64,000 nt of DNA, taken from the NCBI RefSeq assembly GCF_003026215.1, contig NZ_PYOC01000002.1, positions 310,001 through 374,000 on the forward strand, in the 5' to 3' direction. Numbering within the stretch: position 1 is the first letter of the stretch; the number at the start of each line of letters is the position of its first letter. The position numbers and the translations under genes were made by a program. The DNA comes from Photobacterium indicum. Lineage in GTDB: Bacteria > Pseudomonadota > Gammaproteobacteria > Enterobacterales > Vibrionaceae. The notes under the pieces were generated by a model that ran no database searches, had not been told where the DNA came from, and saw only the letters and a program-made list of their open reading frames with translations. Below are positions 25,411 to 34,235 of this stretch, one piece after another.

Positions 25411-25500
25411 CCCAATGAATTTAATGAAGATAAACGAATACCCTAAATACTGGGCAGAGTGCTACGGAATTGCACCCTTCTTACCTACCACGCGTAAAGA
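25411..25500. other. Inferred attR junction at the 5' end of ygiQ
   Basis: The integrase stop is at 25408-25410 and ygiQ starts at 25415. The conserved YgiQ sequence begins around [10 protein letters not shown] (25439 on), so the crossover core should lie in about 25415-25500, with the phage supplying the start codon and upstream region. The matching attL is outside the window, so the core cannot be read directly. Confidence 0.5.
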
Positions 25501-27706
25501 AATGGATGCACTCGGCTGGGATAGCTGTGACATTATTATCGTAACTGGTGATGCGTACGTAGACCACCCAAGTTTCGGCATGGCGATCATCGGCCGCTTG
25601 CTCGAGTCTCAGGGCTTTCGTGTCGGTATTATTTCTCAGCCTAAATGGGATAATAAAGATGCCTTCATGGAACTTGGTCAACCGAACCTATTCTTTGGTC
25701 TGACTGCTGGTAACATGGATTCCATGATCAACCGTTACACAGCTGATCGTAAATTACGTCATGATGACGCCTACACACCGAATAACGAAGGCGGTAAACG
25801 CCCTGATCGTGCGGTACTTGTGTATTCTCAGCGTTGTCGTGAAGCGTATAAAGAAACACCTATTGTACTTGGTGGTATTGAAGCGAGCCTACGTCGCTTA
25901 GCGCACTACGACTATTGGTCTGATAAAGTGCGTCGCTCTGTTATTGTCGATGCAAAAGCTGACATTCTTCTTTTTGGTAATGCTGAACGCGCCTTGGTAG
26001 AAGTCGCTCACCGTATTGCTAAAGGCGAACAACTAGAAGATATGAAGAATATCCCTGGTACCGCCGTTATCATCAAAGAAATTCCTGAGCGCTTTAGAGA
26101 AATCGATTCTTCTCGTATAGAAAAACCAGGCAAAGCAATGCCTATGATCAACCCTTACGCGACAGAAGAAGAATGTAAAACCAAACAAGAAGATGAAGTA
26201 AAAGTAGAACCCGTAGCCAAACCTATCGTGGTAACGGCTTCTCGCCATGATCCAAAAAATACCTGTATCCGCTTACCTTCGTATGAAAAGTTATGTAACG
26301 ACCGTATTCTGTATGCACACGCAAGCCGAGTAATGCACTTAGAAGCCAACCCGCATTCATCACGCGCATTGGTTCAAAAACACGGCGATCGTGAACTATG
26401 GGTAAATACCCCCCCTATTCCGTTAACCACTGAAGAAATGGACTTTGTGTTTGGCTTGCCTTTCGCACGCGTTCCGCACCCTTCATACGGTAAAGCAAAA
26501 ATTCCAGCTTACGACATGATCAAGACGTCTGTGAATATCATGCGTGGTTGTTTTGGTGGTTGTAGCTTCTGTTCAATTACCGAGCATGAAGGGCGTATTA
26601 TTCAAAACCGCTCTCAAGAATCGATTATTGATGAGCTAAAAGACATACGCGATAAAGTACCTGGTTTCACTGGTACTATTTCAGATCTTGGTGGCCCAAC
26701 AGCAAACATGTACCGTTTAGGCTGTTCAGATCCTAAAGCGGAAATTAACTGCCGTCGTCCATCTTGTATCTTCCCTAAGATCTGTGAAAAGCTGAATACT
26801 GATCATAAACATACTATCGATCTTTATCGTGAAGCTCGCAAAGTTGATGGCATTAAAAAGGTATTGATTGCATCGGGTGTGCGTTACGACTTAGCGGTTG
26901 AATCGCCTGAGTACGTGCGTGAACTTGTAACTCACCACGTAGGTGGTTACTTAAAGATTGCGCCTGAACACACAGAGAAAGGCACCCTCGACCTGATGAT
27001 GAAACCAGGTATGGGCACATACGATCGTTTTAAGAATATGTTCGAGAAGTACAGTAAAGATGCAGGTAAGAAGCAATACCTAATCCCTTACTTTATTTCA
27101 GCGCACCCAGGTTCAACTAACGAAGATATGTTGAACTTAGCATTGTGGCTAAAGAAATATGAATATGAGTGTGATCAGGTTCAGAACTTCTATCCGTCAC
27201 CGATGTGTAATGCAACCTCTATGTATCACTCTGAAACTAACCCGCTAAAACGTGTTAAGTATAAGAAACGTGAGGAATTATTCGTTGCAAAAGGTGAACG
27301 TGAACGTCGTGTGCATAAAGCCCTACTACGTTACCACGATCCACTTAACTGGCCGCTTATTCGTGAAACGCTAATTTCTATGGGTAAGAAATACCTTATT
27401 GGTGATCGCGCCAATTGTTTAGTACCTGAAGAAGGTTCTGAGCAAGAAACGCAGCTAACACCAGCGCAACGCCGCCAATCAGGTCGTCATGGTGCAAAAC
27501 GCTTTGCAACCAAGCACCCGAATCAGCCAGATATCCGTAAAGATGGTAAACGTCCGTCAGGCAACCGCCCGACCACGGGTAACCGACCAAATGGGAATAC
27601 CCAGTCAAACGGTAAGCCTGCAGGCAACCGCCCAAGCAAACCAGGGAAGCCGACCTCGACTCGTCAAGGTCAAGGTGGAAAACCTAACCGAAGCAGAGTA
27701 AAATAA
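25415..27706 (+). CDS. ygiQ: YgiQ-family radical SAM protein
   Basis: Protein of 763 residues of the UPF0313 family. The N-terminal domain is [22 protein letters not shown]. The radical-SAM CX3CX2C is in [11 protein letters not shown] (about residues 376-386) and binds a 4Fe-4S cluster. A C-terminal DUF3362-type region ([14 protein letters not shown]) and a low-complexity tail of N, R, G, P and K follow. Reaction unknown. The first residues (MNLMKINE) come from or near the phage junction, and no strong ribosome site precedes them, so expression may be altered in the lysogen. Confidence 0.93.
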   Translation: MNLMKINEYPKYWAECYGIAPFLPTTRKEMDALGWDSCDIIIVTGDAYVDHPSFGMAIIGRLLESQGFRVGIISQPKWDNKDAFMELGQPNLFFGLTAGNMDSMINRYTADRKLRHDDAYTPNNEGGKRPDRAVLVYSQRCREAYKETPIVLGGIEASLRRLAHYDYWSDKVRRSVIVDAKADILLFGNAERALVEVAHRIAKGEQLEDMKNIPGTAVIIKEIPERFREIDSSRIEKPGKAMPMINPYATEEECKTKQEDEVKVEPVAKPIVVTASRHDPKNTCIRLPSYEKLCNDRILYAHASRVMHLEANPHSSRALVQKHGDRELWVNTPPIPLTTEEMDFVFGLPFARVPHPSYGKAKIPAYDMIKTSVNIMRGCFGGCSFCSITEHEGRIIQNRSQESIIDELKDIRDKVPGFTGTISDLGGPTANMYRLGCSDPKAEINCRRPSCIFPKICEKLNTDHKHTIDLYREARKVDGIKKVLIASGVRYDLAVESPEYVRELVTHHVGGYLKIAPEHTEKGTLDLMMKPGMGTYDRFKNMFEKYSKDAGKKQYLIPYFISAHPGSTNEDMLNLALWLKKYEYECDQVQNFYPSPMCNATSMYHSETNPLKRVKYKKREELFVAKGERERRVHKALLRYHDPLNWPLIRETLISMGKKYLIGDRANCLVPEEGSEQETQLTPAQRRQSGRHGAKRFATKHPNQPDIRKDGKRPSGNRPTTGNRPNGNTQSNGKPAGNRPSKPGKPTSTRQGQGGKPNRSRVK

Positions 27707-27717
27707 CTGTTTAAGTG

Positions 27718-27743
27718 GGCGCTGAATATTCAGCGCCTTTTTT
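27718..27743 (+). terminator. Terminator of ygiQ
   Basis: A perfect 20-bp palindrome, GGCGCTGAATATTCAGCGCC (27718-27737), followed by six T. Confidence 0.9.
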
Positions 27744-27898
27744 GTACCGTTATTTATAAGCTTTCGTTTTTACTAATTAATCTGACATTATTCGAACAAC
27801 ACTTAACTCACTGTTATATTAAGATGCTATAAATAAAATACAGACTATCAACGCCCTCTCTTTTTGTTGTTAGTTAACTGACATCGAAAGGACTCTCT

Positions 27899-28894
27899 GT
27901 GACTCATTACTACATTTTATGCCTGCTCAGCCTTCTTTTTGCCATCTCTTTCAATGCATTTGCAGAGCAACCTATCAGTTACAATGAGTGCCTTCTCAAT
28001 GCTGTAAAATATCACGATTATGAGTTAACACTGGGTGAAGTAAGATCAAAATGTAAAACAGAGGCGGAGCTCGCTAAAAACGAACAAGATTTACTGTCTG
28101 AACGGATGGCAAATGAACGTAAAAACGCATTCAACCCCTATGTAATTACACCTCATAGAATGAATTACATCTTACCTGTAACGTATACCAACGATGTAAA
28201 CAAAGACGCTTATGCAAAAACAGGTTGGGAAGACAGCCTTAAAGATGTCGAAGCTAAATTTCAGATCAGCTTTAAAGTACCATTGAATTACGACAGCATG
28301 TTTGTCGAAGGCGACGGGTTGTTTTTTGGCATTACATTAAAATCTTGGTGGCAGGTATACGCCGATGATATTTCTAGCCCATTCAGAGAAACAAACTATC
28401 GACCAGAAATGTTCTACTTTGCACCAACGCCATGGACACCATTAGAGGGTAATACATGGGTCGCATTTGGTATTGAACATGAATCTAACGGCCGCAGCCA
28501 AGAGTTATCGCGTAGTTGGAACCGTATTTACACCGATTTTGTTTTTGAAAAGAATAATTTTGCTTTATCTTTGCGCCCTTGGTGGCGTATTCCTGAAGAT
28601 GAAAAGGAAACACCAGAAAGTGCAGATGGTGATGATAACCCTGATCTTGAAGATTATATGGGGCACTTTGAGTTATCCTCAGCCTACCGCTGGGATGATT
28701 ACGAATTCACCTTCTTAGGGCGTCAGAATTTCAGTGAACACAAGGGCTATGCTGAGCTCGGTTTAACATTTCCATTATGGGGACGTTTACGTGGATATGC
28801 ACAATACACAACGGGGTACGGGGAAAGTCTAATAGACTATAACCACAACCAACAACGGATTGGTGTGGGCATTGCGTTAACCGATATGTTGTAA
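27899..28894 (+). CDS. pldA: Outer-membrane phospholipase A1
   Basis: Protein of 331 residues with an N-terminal signal peptide (FAISFNAFA). The active-site segment GIEHESNGRS contains the His-Ser pair of PldA (about residues 192-194), followed by WNRIYTDFVFE, and alternating strands form the 12-strand barrel. It hydrolyses misplaced phospholipids in the outer leaflet after calcium-dependent dimerisation (family knowledge). Starts at GTG 27899 behind AAAGGA. Slightly longer than E. coli PldA because of an acidic insert near residues 230-250. Confidence 0.92.
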   Translation: MTHYYILCLLSLLFAISFNAFAEQPISYNECLLNAVKYHDYELTLGEVRSKCKTEAELAKNEQDLLSERMANERKNAFNPYVITPHRMNYILPVTYTNDVNKDAYAKTGWEDSLKDVEAKFQISFKVPLNYDSMFVEGDGLFFGITLKSWWQVYADDISSPFRETNYRPEMFYFAPTPWTPLEGNTWVAFGIEHESNGRSQELSRSWNRIYTDFVFEKNNFALSLRPWWRIPEDEKETPESADGDDNPDLEDYMGHFELSSAYRWDDYEFTFLGRQNFSEHKGYAELGLTFPLWGRLRGYAQYTTGYGESLIDYNHNQQRIGVGIALTDML

Positions 28895-28964
28895 GCACAA
28901 ACGCAATAACACAGAATGATTTACAGGGTCTCGTCCTAAAATACGTTGACGATTTTAATGAAAG

Positions 28965-29014
28965 GCTAAGCAATCTCGAGATACCCTTTTTACGAAAGTT
29001 ACGAGGTGCTTAGC
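28965..29014. repeat. Long imperfect hairpin
   Basis: GCTAAGCA (28965-28972) with CTCG pairs with CGAG and TGCTTAGC (29007-29014) around a 22-base loop. It has no poly-T, so it is not a standard terminator. It may be an old insertion-element remnant or 3' processing signal. Confidence 0.35.
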
Positions 29015-29080
29015 TTTATGAGTCTAATCAAATCACCGGGCTGGAAACCGTGTACCTGTTTTGTTAATAATATAAAGATA

Positions 29081-29236
29081 TTATCGGAACAGCTCTGCAC
29101 CCATGAATAAAACAATCGCACCTGCTGCAATAGCAGCTAACCCGATAAAGATTTTTTTCTGAATCTTTTCATCAAGGTACTTAGTCGCTAACAAAGCGAG
29201 AGCAAGTAACCCGATAATCACGCCGATCTTCAACAT
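29081..29236 (-). CDS. Small membrane protein
   Basis: Protein of 51 residues starting MLKIGVIIGLLALALLATKYLD, with a second helix KIFIGLAAIAAGAIVLFMGAEL; two membrane spans and a short basic loop. AGAGG precedes ATG 29236. Family not known. Confidence 0.6.
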   Translation of the reverse strand: MLKIGVIIGLLALALLATKYLDEKIQKKIFIGLAAIAAGAIVLFMGAELFR

Positions 29237-29384
29237 AGTATCAGCCTCTAAAAACGGATAAGCCATCTTAGCACAGTACTAACTTATTCATTTAAGGGTA
29301 TATTTATTATGAGTGGCGAAGCAGGTTAATGATTAAAAAGTGCCACTGTTAAACAACAAGTGGCACTATATCCAAGCGAATCAA

Positions 29385-30125
29385 TTAAATCTCAAACATC
29401 TGGTAATCTTTCAGTTCAGGAATCGCTTTATGTAACTCTTGCTCTTCTTGTGCCAGCCCTTTTATCGAATCACACAAGTCATCAGCTTTCACTGCCATTT
29501 CACCTGACCTTGCTTTTATACGCTCTTCAATACGTTGTTTTAGATCTGAGAATTTAGTTTGAAGCTCAGTGAAGTTAATTTCGCCATCTTTCATCTCATC
29601 AGATAACGCGGCAAATAAGCTCGACATTGATTCAACACTGACGTGCTTCATCGCTTCATCAAATTCTGTTTTCCAACTTTCATCTACATCGGCAAACATA
29701 TCGGCTGGCATCACAAATTCATCGTTTTTGTAGAATTTATCTTGTGCTTTTTGACCATATTCATCAATCAATGCTTCAACATTGGCAAATGATTCTTTTG
29801 AATCAAAACTCGATGATACTTCATCAAGAACATCAGTGGCGATACTCGCACCATCACTGGCAATATCAGCCATTTTCGGGAGGTACTCTTTAACACCACT
29901 GCTGTAAGCTTCCAGAGCCTGACGCTGCATGGCATTTAAATCCAATTGCTTACCATTGATAAATACATTGTTATCTTCATCAATCATGACTTTCGGTTGG
30001 CCACTCTGATAGACAGATACGTCGCCATTCTTGATGTGAATTTCATTGGTTACATCGACAGGACAGCTTTGCGCAAATACGGCCGTTGAGCTCAATAACA
30101 ACCCTCCAATCAAAATACTTTTCAT
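29385..30125 (-). CDS. yggN: DUF2884 family periplasmic protein YggN
   Basis: Protein of 246 residues with a signal peptide (LLLSSTAVFA), then CPVDVTNEIHIKNGDVSVYQ and DEDNNVFINGKQLDL, which are typical of the YggN/DUF2884 family. The rest is acidic and helical. Function unknown; the family is widespread in Enterobacterales and Vibrionaceae. Single gene with its own promoter in the 190-bp gap on its right. Confidence 0.82.
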   Translation of the reverse strand: MKSILIGGLLLSSTAVFAQSCPVDVTNEIHIKNGDVSVYQSGQPKVMIDEDNNVFINGKQLDLNAMQRQALEAYSSGVKEYLPKMADIASDGASIATDVLDEVSSSFDSKESFANVEALIDEYGQKAQDKFYKNDEFVMPADMFADVDESWKTEFDEAMKHVSVESMSSLFAALSDEMKDGEINFTELQTKFSDLKQRIEERIKARSGEMAVKADDLCDSIKGLAQEEQELHKAIPELKDYQMFEI

Positions 30126-30314
30126 GATTCTTCTCTCTTATTATCTCTGCCGCTTAAGACTATCAAATACAAACTTGTACCACTTTATTTTATATTGAGC
30201 ATGAATGCATATAAATAAACATTCTCAGGCTACTTTTCAGCACTATTCAGCAACGGTTTACATAAACAAGGCTACTATACATACAATCATATTATTCACC
30301 ATGGTAATACAAAC

Positions 30315-30566
30315 ATGCTTAAAAAATTATTACTCATTGCTTTTACTCTACTGCCTATATCATACGCTCAAGCGGATGTTTCAATCTCAGGAGATGGTTT
30401 TGAATTGAGTAAAGACTGCCTAAAACTGGAATCGGACAATATTAAAATTAACTCTGAAGATTGTTCTGATGGGAAAGGAAAAAGCAAGGGTGACAAGAAA
30501 AATAGCAGTGTCCACGGTGATAACAACCCAGGGAAAGGCAATAAAGACAAAAAAGAAAAGAAGTAA
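30315..30566 (+). CDS. Small secreted lysine/glycine-rich protein
   Basis: Protein of 83 residues: signal peptide LLLIAFTLLPISYAQA, mature DVSISGDGFELSKDCLKLES, one possible disulfide pair, then a low-complexity G, K, D and N tail. No family recognised. It has its own terminator. Confidence 0.6.
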   Translation: MLKKLLLIAFTLLPISYAQADVSISGDGFELSKDCLKLESDNIKINSEDCSDGKGKSKGDKKNSSVHGDNNPGKGNKDKKEKK

Positions 30567-30576
30567 TCATAGTCGC

Positions 30577-30632
30577 AAGCTAACTCTTGAAGCCTTATGT
30601 AGCAGAGCAACTAAGAGTTAGCTTGAATTTTT
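30577..30632 (+). terminator. Terminator with 12-bp stem
   Basis: AAGCTAACTCTT (30577-30588) pairs with AAGAGTTAGCTT (30613-30624) across a 24-base loop, followed by GAATTTTT. It ends the transcript of the small secreted protein. Confidence 0.7.
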
Positions 30633-30691
30633 ATGTAATTCACGTCAACATGGTACTGCATATTCTTAATTAACCTAAAATCAGGATTATT

Positions 30692-31171
30692 GTGGAAAAA
30701 GTTGCCATTTTCGTTGATGTTCAAAACATCTATTACACCGTAAAAGATAAGTATAAGTGTAATTTTGATTACAATGCCTTTTGGGCTGAAGCGACACAAG
30801 GTCGTGAAGTAGTTGCAGCTTATGCTTATGCTATTCATCGAGGTGATGAAAAGCAGGGTCAATTCCAAAATATTCTTCGTGGTATCGGTTTTGAAGTAAA
30901 ACTTAAACCCTTTATTCAGCGCAGCGATGGTTCAGCTAAAGGTGATTGGGATGTTGGTATCACACTTGATGTGATTGAGCATGCTGGCGATGTTGACCGT
31001 GTGATTTTACTTTCTGGCGACGGCGATTTTGATCTACTCGTCGATAAAGTACAAACCAAGTATGGTGTTGATGTTGAAGTTTACGGCGTGCCTGGGCTAA
31101 CAGCGACGTCACTGATTAACACTGCACATTATTACCGTGAGATCGAAAGCACACTATTACTAGGTCGCTAA
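30692..31171 (+). CDS. NYN-domain (LabA/DUF88-type) protein
   Basis: Protein of 159 residues, a PIN-like metal-dependent RNase fold. Conserved acidic positions are visible: VAIFVDVQNIYY, KGDWDVGITLDVIE, LLSGDGDFDLLVD. The NYN family includes RNases and LabA-like regulators. GTG start at 30692 with AGGA upstream. Single gene. Substrate unknown. Confidence 0.85.
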   Translation: MEKVAIFVDVQNIYYTVKDKYKCNFDYNAFWAEATQGREVVAAYAYAIHRGDEKQGQFQNILRGIGFEVKLKPFIQRSDGSAKGDWDVGITLDVIEHAGDVDRVILLSGDGDFDLLVDKVQTKYGVDVEVYGVPGLTATSLINTAHYYREIESTLLLGR

Positions 31172-31214
31172 TTTTCGTTCAAGGTGCACTGGCATTTAAA
31201 ACAAGTGTTAAACT

Positions 31215-31247
31215 GATGATTCAACCGTATTTCTTGGTTGAATCATC
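31215..31247. terminator. Hairpin between convergent genes
   Basis: GATGATTCAACC (31215-31226) pairs with GGTTGAATCATC (31236-31247). It lies between the converging NYN and cation-efflux genes and may serve both. Confidence 0.6.
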
Positions 31248-31294
31248 ATCATTTAATAGCCAACGAACCCCATAAACCACTCGTTTATTTATCA

Positions 31295-31996
31295 TCAGCT
31301 GGTTGAACTGATAGAAGCATCGTGATTATTGTCATCCGACATTGGTTGCTTATCTAAGACTAGTTGTTGAATAGCTTCATAAGTCATTTTCAATGGCACA
31401 ATAATAAAATATATAGAAACAATAATAACCATTACAGGGTCGGCATATACGGCATACGATTGATATTCTGTTAGCGATAAAATCTTAGCAAAAACAAAAC
31501 CAACCATTACTGCAATACTTATCACGGTATCCATTAACCACTGCTTTGCTTCTGCATCCACTAAACCTGAATTCGCACGCTTACCCTTTTTGACCAATAG
31601 CCAATAAGCACCAATACAACCTAGAACATTAATAACACCAAAAATAAGTGCCACACCAGTATTCACATCGCGACCACCATTCAATATTGCTTCAACGGCT
31701 GATGCAAAAGAAATACAGCACATTAGCGTGATCACTAACCCTTTGAAAGCGATAACCATTGGCTCTACTTTGGTAATATTGATAGCTGAAGGATTCTTTC
31801 TCGGCTTATGTATATAAGATGCCGCAGCAACCGATACTAAGGTAAGAAAAAGACTAACCAACGAGTAAGCCCCATCAAATATGATGACTAAAGAGCCAAT
31901 CCATACCCCTAAACTGATTCCCATAACCGCAAATAACAGCGCAAAAAGAGTCGAAAAGTGAAGAAGCTTACGTTCAAGCTGAATATTACGAGTCAT
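31295..31996 (-). CDS. Cation diffusion facilitator-like membrane protein
   Basis: Protein of 233 residues with about six membrane segments. IIFDGAYSLVSLFLTLVSV is the CDF TM2 region with the Asp metal ligand, and WLMDTVISIAVMVGF is TM5 with its Asp. It lacks the long cytoplasmic C-terminal domain of larger CDF proteins. It is divergent from a LysR-type gene, which probably regulates it. Metal specificity cannot be read. Confidence 0.75.
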   Translation of the reverse strand: MTRNIQLERKLLHFSTLFALLFAVMGISLGVWIGSLVIIFDGAYSLVSLFLTLVSVAAASYIHKPRKNPSAINITKVEPMVIAFKGLVITLMCCISFASAVEAILNGGRDVNTGVALIFGVINVLGCIGAYWLLVKKGKRANSGLVDAEAKQWLMDTVISIAVMVGFVFAKILSLTEYQSYAVYADPVMVIIVSIYFIIVPLKMTYEAIQQLVLDKQPMSDDNNHDASISSTS

Positions 31997-32010
31997 AAAC
32001 CCTCCTTTAT

Positions 32011-32108
32011 CGACAATTTTTTCGTCGATAAAGTGTTTTTTTAGAATGTATTCATAGTATCTGGTTGAAGTAGAATGTAATAATCCCTCAGCGACAACTT
32101 TTTCGTCG
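32011..32108. promoter_or_regulatory. Paired palindromic repeats in the CDF/LysR divergent promoter region
   Basis: CGACAATTTTTTCGTCG (32011-32027) and CGACAACTTTTTCGTCG (32092-32108) differ at one base and are 81 bp apart. Each has CGAC/GTCG ends and could be a binding site of the LysR regulator, with the spacing suggesting DNA looping. Confidence 0.55.
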
Positions 32109-32175
32109 CTACAGGTAATACCATTCTGGATAAGTAATCGGTAAATGACATTTGTTTGTCAGCAGGAGCATTAAA

Positions 32176-33060
32176 TTGAAAATAGCTCAGATTGAAATAT
32201 TTCTTCATGCCAGTAAAACAGGATCGATAACGGAAGCGGCGCGTAAATTAAATAAGAGCCGAACAACGGTGAGTGCTTCTCTATGCGCACTTGAAGATGA
32301 TCTCGGCGTCAAATTACTCGCACGAACAGGGAATCGCATTCAGTTAACGGATATTGGTGAAAGCATTGCCAATGATTGCACTCGCCTCTTACAAATTGCT
32401 AACGATATTAAACGAAAATGCACTCTGCATATTGATGGTGTTGAATCTGTTGTTCGTATCGCCCGTGATGATGCTTTACCTGAATCATTTTGGCGTGACA
32501 CACTCAACCGCTTGAAGGAAAAATTCCCCAATACCAGCATCTCTATCTATGCTGCTACACCACCAGAATTAGAAAATTTAGTAGAACAAGATGCCGTAGA
32601 TGTAGCTTATGGCTTATTGCCAACTGAACATCGTATTCCACGTTTGCTTCATTTAGACTTAGGGCAAATTCGCATGATGTCTGTTGCTCATAAAGACCAC
32701 CCTCTTAGTCAATTACGAAAGGTTACCAGTGAAGATTTCGCTCGCTATACAGAAATCATTCTGGCTTACATTGAAGATGACAATTTAAAGACGGATATAC
32801 CCAATTCGACCAACTACATCGCCCTAGCTTTTTATGAGTATTTAAGCCATGCGGTATTAGACGGTACTGGGTGGTCTAATGTTCCTGCACTACTAATTAA
32901 CGAACATTTACGTCAAGGCACAATCAAGGTCATTAAACACAATAAAGCGATGAGCTGGCAGCCTTACGGTGAAATAGTAGAAAGTGAATCACGACGCGGA
33001 TTAGTTATTCAGTGGTTATCTGATCAATTAGAAGACTATTTACTTGATGTGACAGATTAG
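32176..33060 (+). CDS. LysR-family transcriptional regulator
   Basis: Protein of 294 residues from TTG 32176, which follows AGGAG; an upstream TTG lacks a ribosome site. The N-terminal winged helix is IEIFLHASKTGSITEAARKL and SRTTVSASLCALEDDLGVKLL, followed by the LysR substrate-binding domain from about residue 85. Divergent from the cation-efflux gene. The ligand is not predictable. Confidence 0.85.
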   Translation: MKIAQIEIFLHASKTGSITEAARKLNKSRTTVSASLCALEDDLGVKLLARTGNRIQLTDIGESIANDCTRLLQIANDIKRKCTLHIDGVESVVRIARDDALPESFWRDTLNRLKEKFPNTSISIYAATPPELENLVEQDAVDVAYGLLPTEHRIPRLLHLDLGQIRMMSVAHKDHPLSQLRKVTSEDFARYTEIILAYIEDDNLKTDIPNSTNYIALAFYEYLSHAVLDGTGWSNVPALLINEHLRQGTIKVIKHNKAMSWQPYGEIVESESRRGLVIQWLSDQLEDYLLDVTD

Positions 33061-33389
33061 GTCGTGTCGACATTTCAAACGTCTAGCCAGTGAAGCCTTA
33101 AAACGTCAACACGCCCTAGTAAAAGCTTAAAAACAATCTGAATAAAAAACATTGTGTAGGTATGCCTTTTAAAATTACGTAGCTACACTTTTTACATCGT
33201 AACTTATCAAGTGGTTAAGAATGTTGAATAGTTTTGAATCTATGATTAATCATTACCCAGTATATAAATAGAGATTAAAAGCTATAAAACTTACATAAAA
33301 GATACTGCGCCCCTCTAGTTAATTTATGTCAGTTATCACACCATATCTTATTAAATTTTCGTTATACGAAATTGTGGACAGGAAAACTA
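33061..33389. other. Intergenic region upstream of aqpZ
   Basis: 330 bp, AT-rich, no gene seen. It must contain the aqpZ promoter; no clear operator stands out. Confidence 0.5.
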
Positions 33390-34085
33390 ATGATGATAAA
33401 AAAACTTGTTGCTGAATTCATTGGCACATTTTGGCTAGTATTAGGTGGTTGTGGTAGCGCTGTGTTAGCAGCAGCATTTCCTGACGTTGGGATTGGCCTA
33501 CTTGGTGTTGCACTTGCCTTTGGTTTAACCGTAGTGACGATGGCTTACGCTATTGGTCATATTTCAGGTTGCCACCTAAACCCTGCTGTAACTGTTGGTT
33601 TATGGTCTGGCGGTCGCTTTCCAGCAAATGAAATTATCCCTTATATTGTCTTCCAAGTTTTAGGTGCTATTGCTGGCGCATTTGTACTGTACATTATCGC
33701 AAGTGGTCAAGCAGGATTTGATCTTGCTGGCGGGCTAGCATCCAACGGATATGGTGAGCATTCACCTGGTGGTTACACCATGTTGTCGGGCTTTGTAACC
33801 GAGTTTGTAATGACCTTTATGTTCTTGTTCATCATTCTTGGTGTTACACACAAATTAGCCAACCCTGGTATGGCAGGGTTAGCCATTGGTTTAGCGTTAA
33901 CGTTAATCCACTTAATCAGTATTCCAGTTACTAATACATCTGTTAATCCTGCTCGTAGTACTGGCCCTGCAATTTTTGTGGGTGATTGGGCTATGTCTCA
34001 ATTATGGCTATTCTGGGTTGCACCTATACTCGGTGCTATCGTCGCGGGTATTATCTATCGCTGGTTGTGTCCAAACGAAGATTAA
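33390..34085 (+). CDS. aqpZ: Aquaporin Z
   Basis: Protein of 231 residues, six membrane helices and two half-helices with the NPA motifs: [12 protein letters not shown] (first) and [12 protein letters not shown] (second). The selectivity region and N-terminal [21 protein letters not shown] match AqpZ. It mediates rapid water flow during osmotic shifts. AGGA precedes ATG 33390. Followed by a strong terminator. Confidence 0.95.
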   Translation: MMIKKLVAEFIGTFWLVLGGCGSAVLAAAFPDVGIGLLGVALAFGLTVVTMAYAIGHISGCHLNPAVTVGLWSGGRFPANEIIPYIVFQVLGAIAGAFVLYIIASGQAGFDLAGGLASNGYGEHSPGGYTMLSGFVTEFVMTFMFLFIILGVTHKLANPGMAGLAIGLALTLIHLISIPVTNTSVNPARSTGPAIFVGDWAMSQLWLFWVAPILGAIVAGIIYRWLCPNED

Positions 34086-34120
34086 TTAGATTTAAGCTAA
34101 CTCAAGCACTCTTTGACCGT

Positions 34121-34151
34121 AAAAAAGCGAGCATTCATTGCTCGCTTTTTT
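34121..34151. terminator. Bidirectional terminator of aqpZ
   Basis: AAAAAAGCGAGC (34121-34132), loop of 7, GCTCGCTTTTTT (34140-34151). It may also serve the converging ydiJ gene. Confidence 0.88.
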
Positions 34152-34235
34152 ATTGCTAAATTCAATGTCGCTTTTAGGTGCCTGTTCTTAAATGCCAGCT
34201 CTTAAAAACTAGCTTTTAAATACCAGTGCTTACGA

